Part shown: one piece after another, positions 53,219-64,000 of the stretch
Layout: every line of letters begins with the position of its first letter
Numbering within the stretch: the stretch's first letter is position 1
Assembly: GCA_013399305.1 (NCBI GenBank)
Contig: VXAI01000068.1
Location: 1-64,000, forward strand
Direction: 5' to 3'
DNA: 64,000 nt
Origin: Rostratula benghalensis
Lineage: Eukaryota > Chordata > Aves > Charadriiformes > Rostratulidae
The notes under the pieces: model-generated
Seen by the model: the letters and a program-made list of their open reading frames with translations, nothing else
Databases searched by the model: none
Told to the model about the DNA's origin: nothing
Position numbers and translations under genes: made by a program

Positions 53219-53720
53219 CACAGAATCATAGAATGGTCCAGGTGGGAAGGGACATCTAGGATCATCCAGTCCGACCTTCCCACAGTCAGCAGGGACAACT
53301 AGAACAGGTTGCCCAGGGCCTCATCAAGCGTCCCCTTGAATATCTCCAGGGAAGGGGCCTCAACCACCTCCCTGGTCAACCTGCTCCACCACCCTCAGAG
53401 TAAAGAACCTATTCCTAATATCTAATCTAAATCTGCTCTTCTCCAGCTTGAAGCCATTGCCCCTTGTCCTGTTCCTGCTGGTCATTGTAAACAGTTTCTC
53501 CCCAGCTTTCCTGGAGGCCCCCTTCAGGTACTGGAAGGCTGCTGTTAGGTCTCCCCGGAGCCTCCTCCTCTCCAGGCTGAACAACCCCAGCTCCCTCAGC
53601 TTGTCCTGGTAACAAAATTGCTCCAACCCCTTGATCATTTTATGGCCCTCCTCTGGACCTGCTCCATCAGGTCCATCATGTCCGTCCTGTATTGAGGACT
53701 CCAGACTTGTACACAGACCA
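53219..53720 (-). mobile_element. CR1 LINE 3' end, about 500 bp
   Basis: The reversed tail (CACAGAATCATAGAATGG) is followed by GGTGGGAAGGGACATCTAGG. The minus strand has a 161-codon frame (53360-53845) with CR1 motifs [20 protein letters not shown] and RFRLDIRNRFFTLRVVE. It is the same subfamily as the copy at 30651-31286. Confidence 0.95.
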
Positions 53721-54790
53721 GTATCATCTTCTGACAAGGTTCTCTCCAAGGGTTTGGTTCTCACTTTTCCTGCACCGCCACCCCCTGTGGTATTACATAC
53801 TATATTTGTGTACTTAAATTGTGTCCCAGTTGCAAGTTCATCCATACATTTCCTCTAGCCCATTCCTGGAGTCGCTGTGGGATGAAAACTGGCTTTGCCA
53901 TCCATCAAGCTCGACCACTGTCTCCTCGCAGCTGAGCGTGGTCAGCAGAGCAGTGAGCATTAAACGACTGGGAGTGGAACGACAAAAGAGTGGGTAGAGA
54001 AGATGGATAGCCCCGATTGCTGTGCTTAAGTGTGAGCTGTAGTGGTGGCTGAGAGCTGGCTAAATATTCCCCAATTGCTGTAAAGACAGCCCAGTACAGC
54101 AAATGGCCACCTGAGAGGCACTGAGTACTGGAATTGGTGAGCTAAGACATTTCAGGGTGGGATTTAAGAACTGACTTGATAACTGTGTGCTAGGTGGGTT
54201 TTAGGAAACCAGACTGGGCCTTACATGAAAGGAGCTGGGCTGGGAAACCTCACATGTGTTTTGAGGTTCTCTTAAAGTCACTGGTGACTCCCAGTTGTTC
54301 CGAAGCACACGGCTGGGAGGGAAGGGTGAGTGGCCCACTGAATCCGAAAGAAATAATGGAGTAGACAAACTCCTGGGATTCCTCTTGCACAGATAATTTA
54401 GTTGCTGGAAGATTGCACAATTTCAGGATTAAACTATCTGGTAAAATATTGAGAACGTAATTTTTGACAAAAGGAACAAGGAAATCAGTCACCAGTGATA
54501 AACACAGCCTCAACATCTCCTCCAGGGAAAAAAAGGAGAAAGTAAAGAAAATGGTTTAGTTCATTACAGAGACTTTATAGCTCCTCCCATTCTGCTTTAG
54601 GTTTTTCATTCCTTTAAGATAAATTGCTGATTATACTTCCTTTTCTGCTTGTTAAGTGTAACCCTTTATACAGTCCATCTGAGTTACCTACATCTTACTG
54701 AAGCATATCTTTCCTTCAGTAAGTTATCTGCACATTCAAAGAAAACTTAAAAATTTACTTTTTTGCAAAGGGGTGATAAGCACAGCCAAT

Positions 54791-54842
54791 CTTTTTTTTT
54801 TTCTTTTATTTTCTTTTTTTTTTCTTTTTTCTTTTTTTTTTT
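54791..54842. repeat. T-rich pyrimidine tract
   Basis: About 50 nt of T runs interrupted by single C residues and one A. Confidence 0.9.
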
Positions 54843-57185
54843 AATTCCCACAATTTTCCTGGTATCTTCAAATATTGCAAAAGTTTAAGATGTGATTTTC
54901 CTTCTTGCTTGGGCAGATGTCATTCTATTAGAGTTTAAAAATGTCAAAAGAAGTGGTTTTCTTAAGTTTTACATGGTAATAAAGCTACTGAATTAAACAA
55001 TGACATCATTGATTACCCTTTGATATTTGAAAATTATCTAAATTCATTATCTTTTGGTATTTGCTAAAAAGATTTGTATGTGAAAAATCACAATGACAGA
55101 ACATCTGCTCAACAGAGGATTTATCAAAGATACTGTAATAAGCGATGTAATGAATGTTTTCACCCTTCAAAAGAGACAATATCATGCACGGCATTTATTT
55201 AAATAATTTGTCTCAAGTCGGGATTTCCAGCCCACTTTAAGAAAAGGAAGCAATTTTGCCCTGAAAACATTACCATTAAATTTGGGAGCTTTGCAGCTAG
55301 TGAAGTTCAAAGTGGAACTTGGAAATATCTCAGTTAAAACAACTAACACAGATCGCAGCCGAAAAATAATTCATTTGAAGTCCTGCTTAGGGGCACAGTG
55401 AGTGGCGCACTGCGTCGAACTGGGTTTGAAATTGGCTCAGGGTGACTTGTTCTCAGTCCCAATCCTTCTGCTCGTTTCTTCTGCTTTTCAGGAGCTCCTC
55501 TTGCAGACCTTTTTGAGATTTGATCCTGGGAGTAGCTGAAAGTCTTAGCCTTGTCTCCGTTGAGCTTCCCGAAGAAGCAGCAGGCGTTGTGTGTGTACAG
55601 AACATGTATTATGCAAGTTTTCTCTCCTAGAAATTCTTCAGCGTGTGAAAGATTGTGTTGCTTATCAAGGTGTATTCTTTGACTAGGAAGTACATAGTCT
55701 ACAGGGTGTCCCGTGAAGGGTCCTGCCAAGTTCCTCACCATTCCTTATTAAGACTAATTTTTTATTGATGTAAATATTTTTTCTAAGTGTTCTGTTGCAA
55801 CTATTTCCTCCTGATGTGGAGGCTTCAACCAGAGTAGGTTAAGATAATATTATGAATGCCTTATGCTAACACAGAGCAAGGTGGAGGGGCTCGGAGGTTT
55901 TCACATTCCATATAAATGGTTTTTTCCAAGACGTTTCATTCTTTGCCGTGGGAAAGAGAGAAGACTCGTTTCAGTGGAAACCTTTGAGGGCTTTCCACAA
56001 ATTTGAGAGCATTTTCGCTCACGTTCACCCTGGCACTGTCAGCAGCTGAAAGGGCACGTTGACAACTCTGTTATGGGGTTTGTCATTCTTCATACCTGGG
56101 GGAGTAAGTGATGGTCACTTTGACCCTCTGCCCTGACATGAACATTCAGTCAAAGCTGGGTTGTTTGGAAAGAAGGACAACTCTACCCTGGGGAACGTGT
56201 TTGCATGTTTCCTCCAGTTTCCAAGGAGGTAAAAGATAATTGCGAGGAACTGGTTCATGGTCAGCTTGTTGGGACTCTGACTTCCTTTCTGTATGGGGCT
56301 ACTTGGAGTAGGGATTGGCAAATGACAAGATTACAGGTAATATTTTTCTATTAGTATATCTCCATTGTATTAAAGGAGGCATCTGGCTGTTCTGTAGTAT
56401 TTTTGTGTCATTAGAGAACATCACCATCATGTCATTTCATAGTTTGTTGAGGTATGTACGATTGTGTGACCCTTTGCTGATGAGGTAAAAATTGTCTTGG
56501 GAATATTTGGGTCTTTCTCATTATCTGAATATTTTTTTAGATTTCACTGTCCATAAAGTGTTCCAAATTGAGGATGAATAATGAGCTTCAAATCATCAGG
56601 AGGGGACTTGGGGTCAGGCCCCTGAATGGAAATACTTTTTTTTGTCAAAGAAAGAGCAGAAATGAGAGGAACAAGGCTGCCCCTAGACTTGGCACCAGCC
56701 CACCTCCAAAAATGCTTCAGGATTTGTATGAAACAGTGCAGGTTTCTAGTCTTCTTGGTAATACCGATCTCTAACAATATTTGTGCAGTCTGCTCCAAAA
56801 GTTGGGTAGCTCAGTAGGACCAAGCAGGTCTGAAAAATATGAAGAATTATTGTAAATAAAGAATTTGAGTGTGAATATTTATATACTAGGTTCTGGGCCA
56901 TCTATTCCTATTTAGGAATGCCACATACACACAGCCTGTGAAGCCACCACACAAGTACAAGTACAAATCGGGGTGTGGTTGATCTTGAGAGAGATTTTTG
57001 GATCCTGTAAATAAAACTTTCCTCTTTCCCTTTGACCACAGCAATGTGCTGAACTGGGTAGGACAGAAAGAAATGATACCTTTTTTTCATACTCTGAACT
57101 TAAAGCCTTGTTTACTCATTCCAAGGATTTTGTTTGTAGTTTAGTGCGGCCAAAACGTAAACGTTTTACAGTATGCTGGGCTCTA

Positions 57186-57212
57186 AAAAAAAAAAAAAAA
57201 AAAAAAAAAAAG
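57186..57212. repeat. Poly(A) tract, about 27 nt
   Basis: Uninterrupted A run with no AATAAA within about 40 nt upstream, so it is more likely a simple homopolymer than a retrocopy tail. Confidence 0.9.
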
Positions 57213-58260
57213 GTTGGGAAAAGATTATATAAGTCTGAAAAGTCGTAAGTGGGAAGTGCTGTGCATGCTCTTTCTTCCCATCTCCCTTTCAGTTACAGTA
57301 ATTTAGGTTTTGGCATATGATGAATTCTATCGTAAATTACTACTGGAATATACTTTTCAACTTTTGACTAAGTTTTGCAGAAATTAATCTGCAAACCCTT
57401 CCATGTTTCAGTGAGAGATCAAAGAAAATCCCAAATGGGAAACATGCTTTTGAGAGGGGGAGGGGAGAGAGAGGGGAAAAAAAAAAAAATGTTCTCACTT
57501 TTTAAGCTCTTGTAATGAAGATAACTTAATTAAAATCAAAGCAAAACTAATTACGGACTTAAAAGTGCTTTTTTTTTTTTGGCATAATATCCCTGAAATA
57601 TGGCAGAAAGGGTTGATTATCGTGAAGAGAAGTTCCTGGTGGTGTGGACAGGTGATGTGGATCCAAATGAAAAACATACAGCTGAATTCACGTTTTCCTG
57701 ACCACGGATATTGGTATTCCTGCTTGTAATCTTCCTGCTCTTTTGCTTCTGAAAAAAAATTGCTATTTTGGCAGGCAATTTTCCCTCTTCTCTGGGACTT
57801 TTTTTCTGGATGCACAGCTGGGAACAGTCCGTGGTGTTCATGGGTCTTTCCTTGATCTTGCTCCCGCTGCTATTCTGTGCGCGTCTTTTCTTGCCCTTTA
57901 GTGCTTCCTTGATAATGGAGAGAGGATTGAAAATTCTGAAGTTTTGTGTTTCGTTTGAGCCAAAGGAAAAAAAAATAAAATCTTTAATTTTTTATTGACT
58001 GCAAGAACTCCTTAAGTGGAATTAATGAAACGATCTCACTTCAACTTAATTTTAAGCTATGTTTTTTTTGTAAAAGCTTTTAAAAGTTATGTTCTGGTGA
58101 TCTCTTACCCTTAAACATCCGTTCATATCGTGCTGTATCGTATCATTCAGAAGCTTCTGTGTGAGTGTGGCTTCTGGATTAGTTTGCAGGCGTGGTGTTT
58201 ATGAATATTTAGTGCAAGCCTAATGAGCATACTCCCTGCTAGAACGGATCAAGACTTTAC

Positions 58261-58470
58261 TAGACTGAGCTTTGTTCACTTTGAAGAGCGTAGCCATATG
58301 GGAGGTTTGTTTTTTCGGGCTCTCAGGTGCCGATAGCAGATGGAGACTGGGTGGCTCTGAAGGCAGCCCACCGAGCAGGGTGGTGGGGTCTCCCAGGCCA
58401 TAGGGGAAGCCTGGCAGATCTGTAGAGCGCCCATGGAATGGACTTGTGAAAGCAGGGACGGCGCTGACGC
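58261..58470 (-). other. Exon-like GC-rich open segment, candidate antisense exon
   Basis: I do not recognise it. On the minus strand a pyrimidine-rich acceptor-like TGTTCTTCCCTGCAG ends at 58471. The next 210 nt are fully open, encoding a Pro/Ser/Leu-rich peptide (SAVPAFTSPFHGRSTDLPGF, then GLGDPTTLLGGLPSEPPSL). A weak donor-like TCTA|GTAAAG follows, so the segment would be symmetric in phase. It is clearly GC-richer than its flanks. It could be a real exon of an antisense or nested transcript, a decayed exon, or chance. No start codon context, partner exon or known domain supports it. Confidence 0.22.
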
Positions 58471-61400
58471 CTGCAGGGAAGAACAATTGGAGAAATAGAA
58501 CAGCTTCCCTGCGCATCTGGTTCCTTGACAAAGGCAGATATTAATTAGATTCACAGTGAATCATTTACATTCTCATGCTGGAACTCAAGAAGCACTCAAT
58601 TATATAAATGTTATCTCCCATATGGTTCTTTTCAAGTACCCTGTTGACCTTCTCTTCGTAATTGCATTCCTTCAAAGAAGAAGGATCTGGATACCTTTGA
58701 CCTCTGCCCATCGATGCCATCATGGCTGGTGACCCTTTATCTATCATCATTTTGGAGCTGAACGCCTGTTTACAGAGGCAACTGCCTTATTAATCGGGGA
58801 ACATTCCTGGTGCAGGTGGGCATTGGCCACTGTCTTGTGTGCTGGGGTTTTTGTTTGTTTGCCTTTTCTTTTTCCTTGTCTTATTAACAACATAACGGAT
58901 TTTTATTTATTTATTTTTTTCCAAGTGCAGTGTGATTGCATAAATTACAACTCTAATTAGTTTTCTAGTGGAGATATTGAGCTTCGTCCTCATAAAAATA
59001 TGCCGGTCCTTTGGAAAACAAAAATGCATTTTTGGCTCTAGAAACGTTGACTTTAAAACAAAGCACCAGCTTTTTTTTTTCTTTTTTCTTTTTTTTGTGA
59101 AACTTTCCTTCTAAGAGGCATTGCCAGGTGTTTGCAACATAGGAAGGCATACTGTCCTTAGGGAGGCAAAGCTTTCATTTACCCAGAGAGAGATGATTTC
59201 TAACCATCTGCTCTGTATCTCAAAGAATTGGTGAGTTAAAAATGTGCATTTTCTCATCCGCTGGGAGCCCTGCCTGCACAGCACACATAATGTGGAAGGA
59301 AATAGAGTGCAGAGAGGTGTCACTAAAAAGAACTGTTTTCTTCAGTTACAAAATAAAGCCATTTTAGGTGACCATTAGTTTTAGGAAGCGTGTTTAAAAA
59401 AAATAAAAATCCAAACCTGCTAATGAGTGCGTATTAATGATTAACTGGCCCAATTAATTTGAAAGGATAGTAGCTGGAAAATAAAGATAATTTTGTAGAT
59501 AGGCAAAAGAAAACAGTTTGAAAAAGTAGTTTCAGAGCCAATAAAACCCTGAGCTGATATTGAGCTTCTTTATTCTAAACTAGATCTATTTTTTAAAGTG
59601 TTTAAGTTAGTGCTTTTTTCACTCTGCTAGCTCTTTCTCAAGACAGAGGATATAAAAAGCCTAGATCTCTGTGATTTCTGTACTGTTGCATGAAGTACAA
59701 ACCAAGAATTTAATTGTATGGAAATAGCTAATTTTTAGTTTTTTTAAAAAAGTAGAAAATAGGCCTTTTCTCCAAGCACACATGCTCAAAACTGAGCTGT
59801 GCATGAAACCGCTTTTCCAAACATGTTTATGTTTAACTTGGTCAGGCTGTTTTCATCATTTTTGCCCAAAACAAGAATAATGTAAGATTTATTTGTCTGC
59901 ACACTTCTGCCCATCTGCAGCTTCAGAAGAACCTGGTGCAGTAAGAGGCAAGGGATCATCCCCTACAACAGTGCTTATGGACTGGTCTGGCTAAGTTCTT
60001 CCTCAAAATAATAATAATAATTATGATATATTAAAAAAAAAAAAAGGTTGCTATCTTTATTTCCCATCAGGGATTTTCCTGGTTTTTGTGTCAGAGTCTG
60101 GTTACCCTTCAGCACGGCCATAGGATCCTTCCCTGTTCCTCGTGTGAATGCCGTTTGGTGGGTTGTGTGTGGTGTCACCCAGAGGTTTCCCTTGGATTCC
60201 TCTTCATTCTGCCCGGCACCGGTTCGGCTGGCAGTTGACATTGAGTAGAGAAAACAGGTTTTTCTTACAGTTAAAAGTATAAAACAGAAGGGTGTGTTGC
60301 AGAGTAGGAAGGTCTTTGAAATAACTGGTATCACAGCTTTACTGGTTGTCTTTCCCTCTGCTTTATTTTACGTCTCCAAAGGAGAGATGTTAAGGGCTCT
60401 GAGGAAGGGGGATCTCTCTTTTCTGTCCCAGCTTCCTGCCTTGCTGCTGGGACAATCTCTGCAGGGACAGCCACAGGGACTTAGGGACAGGGTGTGAGCA
60501 CCCTACACCTGAAAAAAACCCCAGCAGTTCCGCATGTTTCACGGTGACTCCATCGGCATCGGACTTGAATCACGGGACTGAAATTCTTCATCAGCTTCCC
60601 ATGGGATTTTCTTCCCACGGGGCTCTGCTCGCTCCAGAGTACAGTTAGACTCGGAGTGTTACATTTTGGGATAAATGACAGCACTGATTTCACCTTTTAC
60701 CTGATTGTTGTCAGGATTTAGCAAAGAAACAGGGTCTCTATTTCTGTTGGTATTTTGCATGGAGGTAACTGAGTAGGTTTTTGTAGCTTGTGTAAAGTTG
60801 ACTGTGCAAGTGTTTTCACAACTTGATATTTTTGTATTTATTCCTAAATTTGGGAGGTTTTTTGTTTGTTTGTTTTTTTCTCACTTAGCTGCCTCTTTGG
60901 AAATCTGTAAAAAATACCATTTAGAAAAATTGTAATTTGAAATAGTTTGATCTTACAAATCTTAATTTACGCAAGTTAGCCATTTTGATTTTTTTTTTGA
61001 GAAATAATTATATACGAAAAGAAGAAAAAATATTGGGTGGATGTTATGAGCATTTAAGTATTGCCATTTTGGTTCTGATACGTAAGAGAAGGCCAAAAAT
61101 GGAAAAAAGAACAGAGTTGTTCAGTGATATAAATAACTGAACATGGCATTATGTGCTAGTTCTAATATTCCTAGGTCTGTTACCAAGAGTCATGTAATAC
61201 ACAGAAAATTAAGGTTCACATTGTGCTGTAACATTTCCATAAGGAAACAAATTAATTATGAGTTTCAAGAATATTATAAAAACAGGTATTAACAAAAATT
61301 TCGTACAGATTTTGCTCGTGCTACTATCTTTGAAAGGCTGAAATTTGCCAAACTTCCTCTCTGTTTCTGACTTCCAAGATATTTTTTCAGGAAACACTAT

Positions 61401-62422
61401 CAAAGCAGGACCCTTAATCATCTTTCTGAGAGATTTAAGCAAAACCACTTCCCTGTGCGTGTAAACTTATGCTTTTAATTATACAGCCACTCAGTTTTTT
61501 TTGTTGTTGTTTTTTTTTAACAACTTAAATGACTGCATGCTGTTTGCTGTTGAAATAAAGGCAAGGAATTAATATATTAAAATATTAAAAACATGCTTTG
61601 ATTTCTACATAATTATAGAAGCCACGTTGTAGGTAGGTGAAGCAATAGGAAACACATCTAGGCAGTAGTTTCAGCTTTGACTTGTTAGAAACTGACAATT
61701 CAGTAGTTTTAGAGACTGGCCTTGAAAATGGATTGTGCATATATGAAAGGATAGAGTGCTCCTCTTGTTATTTCCTAGAATCATAACACATAAATGTCCC
61801 CAAAAGTGTGGTGTAGGACTGTTCTTTTGAAGCTCATCTGCTTTACGAGCACGTTTAGAAGCACATCTTACAGCGATTGGACAAGAAAATATGTACATAG
61901 TGTCTGCAAAATGGGTATTTTGCTTCCAAAGGCCAGGTGAGTTGTTCTGAGGAACAGTGGGGTTTTTTGTTATGGGGTTAATTTGCTAGTTGACATAGCA
62001 GACTAAGGAACAAATATCATAGCACTTGCTGAAGAGCTGAAAGCACTTACTCACCATGAAGGTCTTTCAAACCAGCAGCTGGGTTCAGCAGGCACTGAAG
62101 CCGGTGGTGTTCTGTGGCACCCTCTCATAGCGGGCTAATAGTGACAAGAAAAAAATAAAAAAATAACATTACCTGTTGGCTTTGGGTATGAACTAACCCA
62201 GTGGATAGATCTACACGTGGAATTGGGCTGAATTCTCTCCTTATTTATACCTGGCTTTCTGTCTTTGTTAACAGTACTGGTTCTGGGGAAGGTTTTTACC
62301 ACTTGTAGCCGCGTGGAATAATCAAGAAATCTTTTCCCAGTGATCTGCCATGTGGAAGGCACTACTGTAATTTATATATTGATAAAATTAATGTAATATA
62401 TTGCACAGAGGTTTTGTGAGCT

Positions 62423-62481
62423 TTAATTAAGGTTAGAATAGATTTACGTTAATTAATGATGCAATAGTCTTGAGTTAATTA
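62423..62481. promoter_or_regulatory. Cluster of three TTAATTA sites
   Basis: TTAATTAA at 62423-62430, TTAATTAA at 62449-62456 and TTAATTA at 62475-62481 lie at 26-bp spacing (start to start). TAATTA is the core bound by many homeodomain proteins. A regulatory role is inferred only; AT-rich chance is possible. Confidence 0.25.
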
Positions 62482-62710
62482 GTTCTCAAGGACGTCAGGC
62501 TTTGGTGGTTGAATCCAGCAGATAGTTCAGGTCTGCCAGACACCCAAAACTGCCCTTTCTAAGGCTGTTGTTTTCAAGGTTCCTCATTGTTGACCTTAAA
62601 TAACTAAATCCTTTTGTTTGCAACTTTGTCACATGAAATATAAAAACATTTTCATCTAAACCTGAGACAGGATTTGGCCATTAAAATATATACCTAAACA
62701 AATAGTACAA

Positions 62711-62733
62711 TGAATAAATAAATAAATAAATAA
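62711..62733. repeat. (AATA)n tetranucleotide repeat
   Basis: About five and a half AATA units. Confidence 0.9.
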
Positions 62734-63187
62734 ACATCTTAAAAGACCTTTGCTTACAAAAGCACACCCTTGAAAATTTGATTACTTGAGAAAACAATTT
62801 GAAAATATCTTCTGGGGCAGGAGAGGAGACTGGGGTAACCCCCAGCTGATAATACAGGATGAAAGCTTGTTTGTTTCTATCTAGTGAGCAAATGTACTTC
62901 ATGCTGAAATAGTGAAAAAAGAGAATTTGTTGAAATTCTATTTCATAGAGGTAGTTAATGCTTATGCTGTTCATGTCTGGTTGGAATGGTTATGGGATGT
63001 TCCCACTGAAACACTGTCCCTGGATGTTGGGGCTGTGCTGCCCAACCGAGGGCATTAGATACCTCATGACATTCTTCTCCCCATTGTTTCTGGTGTTTGC
63101 TTTGATTTCCCATTTCAGAATCACTGTTATTTTCAGCTTTCGTTCTCATTGTGCCACTTCATTTTCTGTCATTTTTTACTCATTGCA

Positions 63188-63210
63188 TTCTAACACGTTC
63201 TCACTTTCAG
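63188..63210 (+). other. LRP1B: 3' splice site and branch point of LRP1B intron 1
   Basis: The acceptor reads TCTCACTTTCAG just before the exon. A branch-point-like TTCTAAC sits at 63188-63194, with the putative branch A at 63193, 18 nt upstream of the exon. Two upstream AGs after pyrimidine-rich stretches (63117-63118 and 63135-63136) would add 92 or 74 nt and shift the frame, so the acceptor at 63209-63210 is preferred. Confidence 0.8.
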
Positions 63211-63336
63211 AAGAACCTGAGTTCTGTGATGTAGGAGAGTTTCTGTGCCGTGACCGCGCCACTTGTGTCTCCCAGCACTGGCTGTGCGATGGAGAGCCTG
63301 ACTGCCCTGATGCTTCAGATGAGGCTTTAGACACAT
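63211..63336 (+). CDS. LRP1B: LRP1B exon 2: first LDL-receptor class A repeat (partial gene, one exon)
   Basis: This exon encodes about 42 residues of a giant endocytic receptor of the LDL-receptor family. In the sequence, the segment from CDVGEFLC to LDTC has six cysteines spaced as in an LDLa module, and near its end the acidic calcium-cage pattern [13 protein letters not shown]. It starts after an AG acceptor (63209-63210) and ends before a GTAAGT donor (63337-63342). Both junctions are in phase 1: the first codon takes its first base from the previous exon, and the last Cys codon (TGT) is split after its T. The length of 126 bp is a multiple of three, as expected for a shuffled symmetric module. 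From family knowledge, the module closely resembles the N-terminal first LDLa repeat of LRP1B (CVSQ, WLCDG, LDTC) more than that of LRP1. In the mature receptor it would lie extracellularly, in ligand-binding cluster I just after the signal peptide. The rest of the gene lies outside the window. LRP1 or another LDLa protein is the alternative. Confidence 0.88.
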
Positions 63337-63342
63337 GTAAGT
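63334..63342 (+). other. LRP1B: 5' splice site of LRP1B intron 2
   Basis: The sequence CAT|GTAAGT matches the U1 donor consensus at all six intronic positions. It cuts the sixth LDLa cysteine codon after its first base (phase 1), so the next exon should begin with GT or GC to complete the codon. Confidence 0.82.
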
Positions 63343-63433
63343 ACAGGAGGTGCCACTCTTATTTTATTTATTTTATCTTCATTTTAACAGTAACATTTTT
63401 TAGTTGTGCTAGCTATCCAACTGAAAGGACAGA

Positions 63434-63469
63434 TAATATATATATATATTATTATTATTTTTTTTTTAA
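63434..63469. repeat. Adjacent (TA)n, (TTA)n and T tracts
   Basis: Three simple repeats abut each other about 100 bp after exon 2. Confidence 0.9.
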
Positions 63470-63876
63470 TAAGTCCTGAATAAATTTTCATATCAAGGGT
63501 TACGTTGACTGTTGTGTAGGTGAGAGACAAGGAAATGGAAGAGGTGGAAGGTGTTCTGTTCTGGTGCCACTTGGTAATGAAGGCTGTCACCAGAGCTGGT
63601 GTCCCCTACGCTCTCGCTGAGCTGTGGATGAGCTTGTGGAGAGGGCAGAGGCAAAGTCAGACCCAGGGGAAAAAATGGATTCCTCAAAAAAGTTGCAGGG
63701 GGGAAGTGGGGTGGGAATGAGGAGAGCAAAATGTTTTCAATAAAAGTATGAAAAGCGTGCAAACATCAAAGGGGAGGAATGAAAGAAGATGTGAAAACTG
63801 CGAGGGGGAAAGAAGCAAAGAAAGGAAAATGAGGGAAAGCTTTAATAAAACATGGTTAATTATAATAAAAGACCCT

Positions 63877-63899
63877 TTTTTTTTTTTTTCTTTTTTTTC
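63877..63899. repeat. T-rich tract
   Basis: Two T runs separated by a C. Confidence 0.85.
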
Positions 63900-64000
63900 C
63901 AATGTGGCTAAGAGCTGCTGAAGACCTGAGTAGCAACCTTACAGACTTTATTCTTATCAGACTTGTAGACTGCTGATGAGGTGATATTAAATCTTAATGT

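Larger units (their letters stand above)
53721..63187. other. CR1-free intronic DNA upstream of exon 2, 9.5 kb
   Basis: No CR1 copy is recognisable here. It contains T/C tracts at about 54791-54842 and 59069-59097, an A tract at 57186-57212, a GC-rich exon-like block on the minus strand at 58261-58470, an ATTA-site cluster at 62423-62481 and an (AATA)n repeat at about 62711-62733. Confidence 0.55.
1..63210 (+). other. LRP1B: LRP1B intron 1 (3' portion)
   Basis: This assignment is inferred from the exon at 63211. Apart from CR1 fragments, simple repeats and one likely retrocopy, the region has only short chance reading frames, high AT content and no exon encoding a signal peptide. The intron continues beyond the left edge of the window. 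Very long 5' introns are known for LRP1B in other vertebrates. Confidence 0.75.
63337..64000 (+). other. LRP1B: Start of LRP1B intron 2
   Basis: Noncoding sequence follows the GTAAGT donor. It contains adjacent TA, TTA and T tracts at 63434-63469, a purine-rich stretch from about 63640 to 63845, and a long T tract at about 63877-63899. No second LDLa exon is visible before the window ends. Confidence 0.75.

Noticed and set aside
53360..53845. 161-codon minus-strand frame as a host gene
   Set aside because: Its central part is CR1 reverse-transcriptase C-terminal sequence, so it belongs to a dead LINE copy.
55343..55741. Minus-strand 132-codon open frame
   Set aside because: No recognisable domain, no exon-type boundaries and no supporting neighbours; likely chance.
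63111..63137. Alternative AG acceptors at 63117-63118 and 63135-63136
   Set aside because: They would add 92 or 74 nt, shifting the frame of the LDLa module.
62958..63479. A 173-codon + strand frame running through the LDLa exon, with an ATG upstream
   Set aside because: The part before 63211 is intron: a clear branch point, pyrimidine tract and AG acceptor precede the LDLa sequence. The part after 63336 follows a GTAAGT donor. The open frame on both sides is coincidental.

Overview
The window looks like a stretch of bird nuclear genome. The evidence is a scatter of CR1 LINE 3' ends, most with the octamer-type tail (ATTCTRTG repeats) typical of avian and reptilian CR1, together with long AT-rich single-copy intronic DNA, homopolymer tracts and no compact operon-like coding. 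The species cannot be told from the sequence.

Only one coding segment is convincing: a 126-bp exon on the + strand at 63211-63336. It encodes one LDL-receptor class A (LDLa) module with six cysteines and the calcium-binding W..DG..DC.D.SDE pattern, bounded by good splice sites in phase 1. From memory of the family it best matches the first ligand-binding repeat of LRP1B (low-density lipoprotein receptor-related protein 1B), encoded by exon 2. Bases 1-63210 are then the 3' part of a very long intron 1, and 63337-64000 is the start of intron 2. No first exon, signal peptide or CpG-island promoter is visible.

Layout: 1-475 is a compound (TCTA)n microsatellite. About 3.6-53.7 kb carries fifteen CR1 segments in both orientations, including a back-to-back inverted pair at 43.3-43.7 kb, separated by single-copy AT-rich sequence. 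At 32.04-33.96 kb lies a probable frame-broken retrocopy of an unidentified mRNA, with AATAAA and a poly(A) run. The last 9.5 kb before the exon has no recognisable CR1. It contains homopolymer tracts, a GC-rich minus-strand open segment with exon-like edges at 58.26-58.47 kb, and a cluster of three TTAATTA sites about 0.75 kb upstream of the exon. Two other ATTA-rich, repeat-free blocks (12.4-13.0 and 38.1-38.6 kb) are candidate conserved noncoding elements.

I see no operon, CRISPR array, viral gene or convincing new biological system. The items most worth checking are the retrocopy, because retrocopies are scarce in birds, and the possible minus-strand exon. Single unresolved bases (N) occur at about 6257 and 37544.
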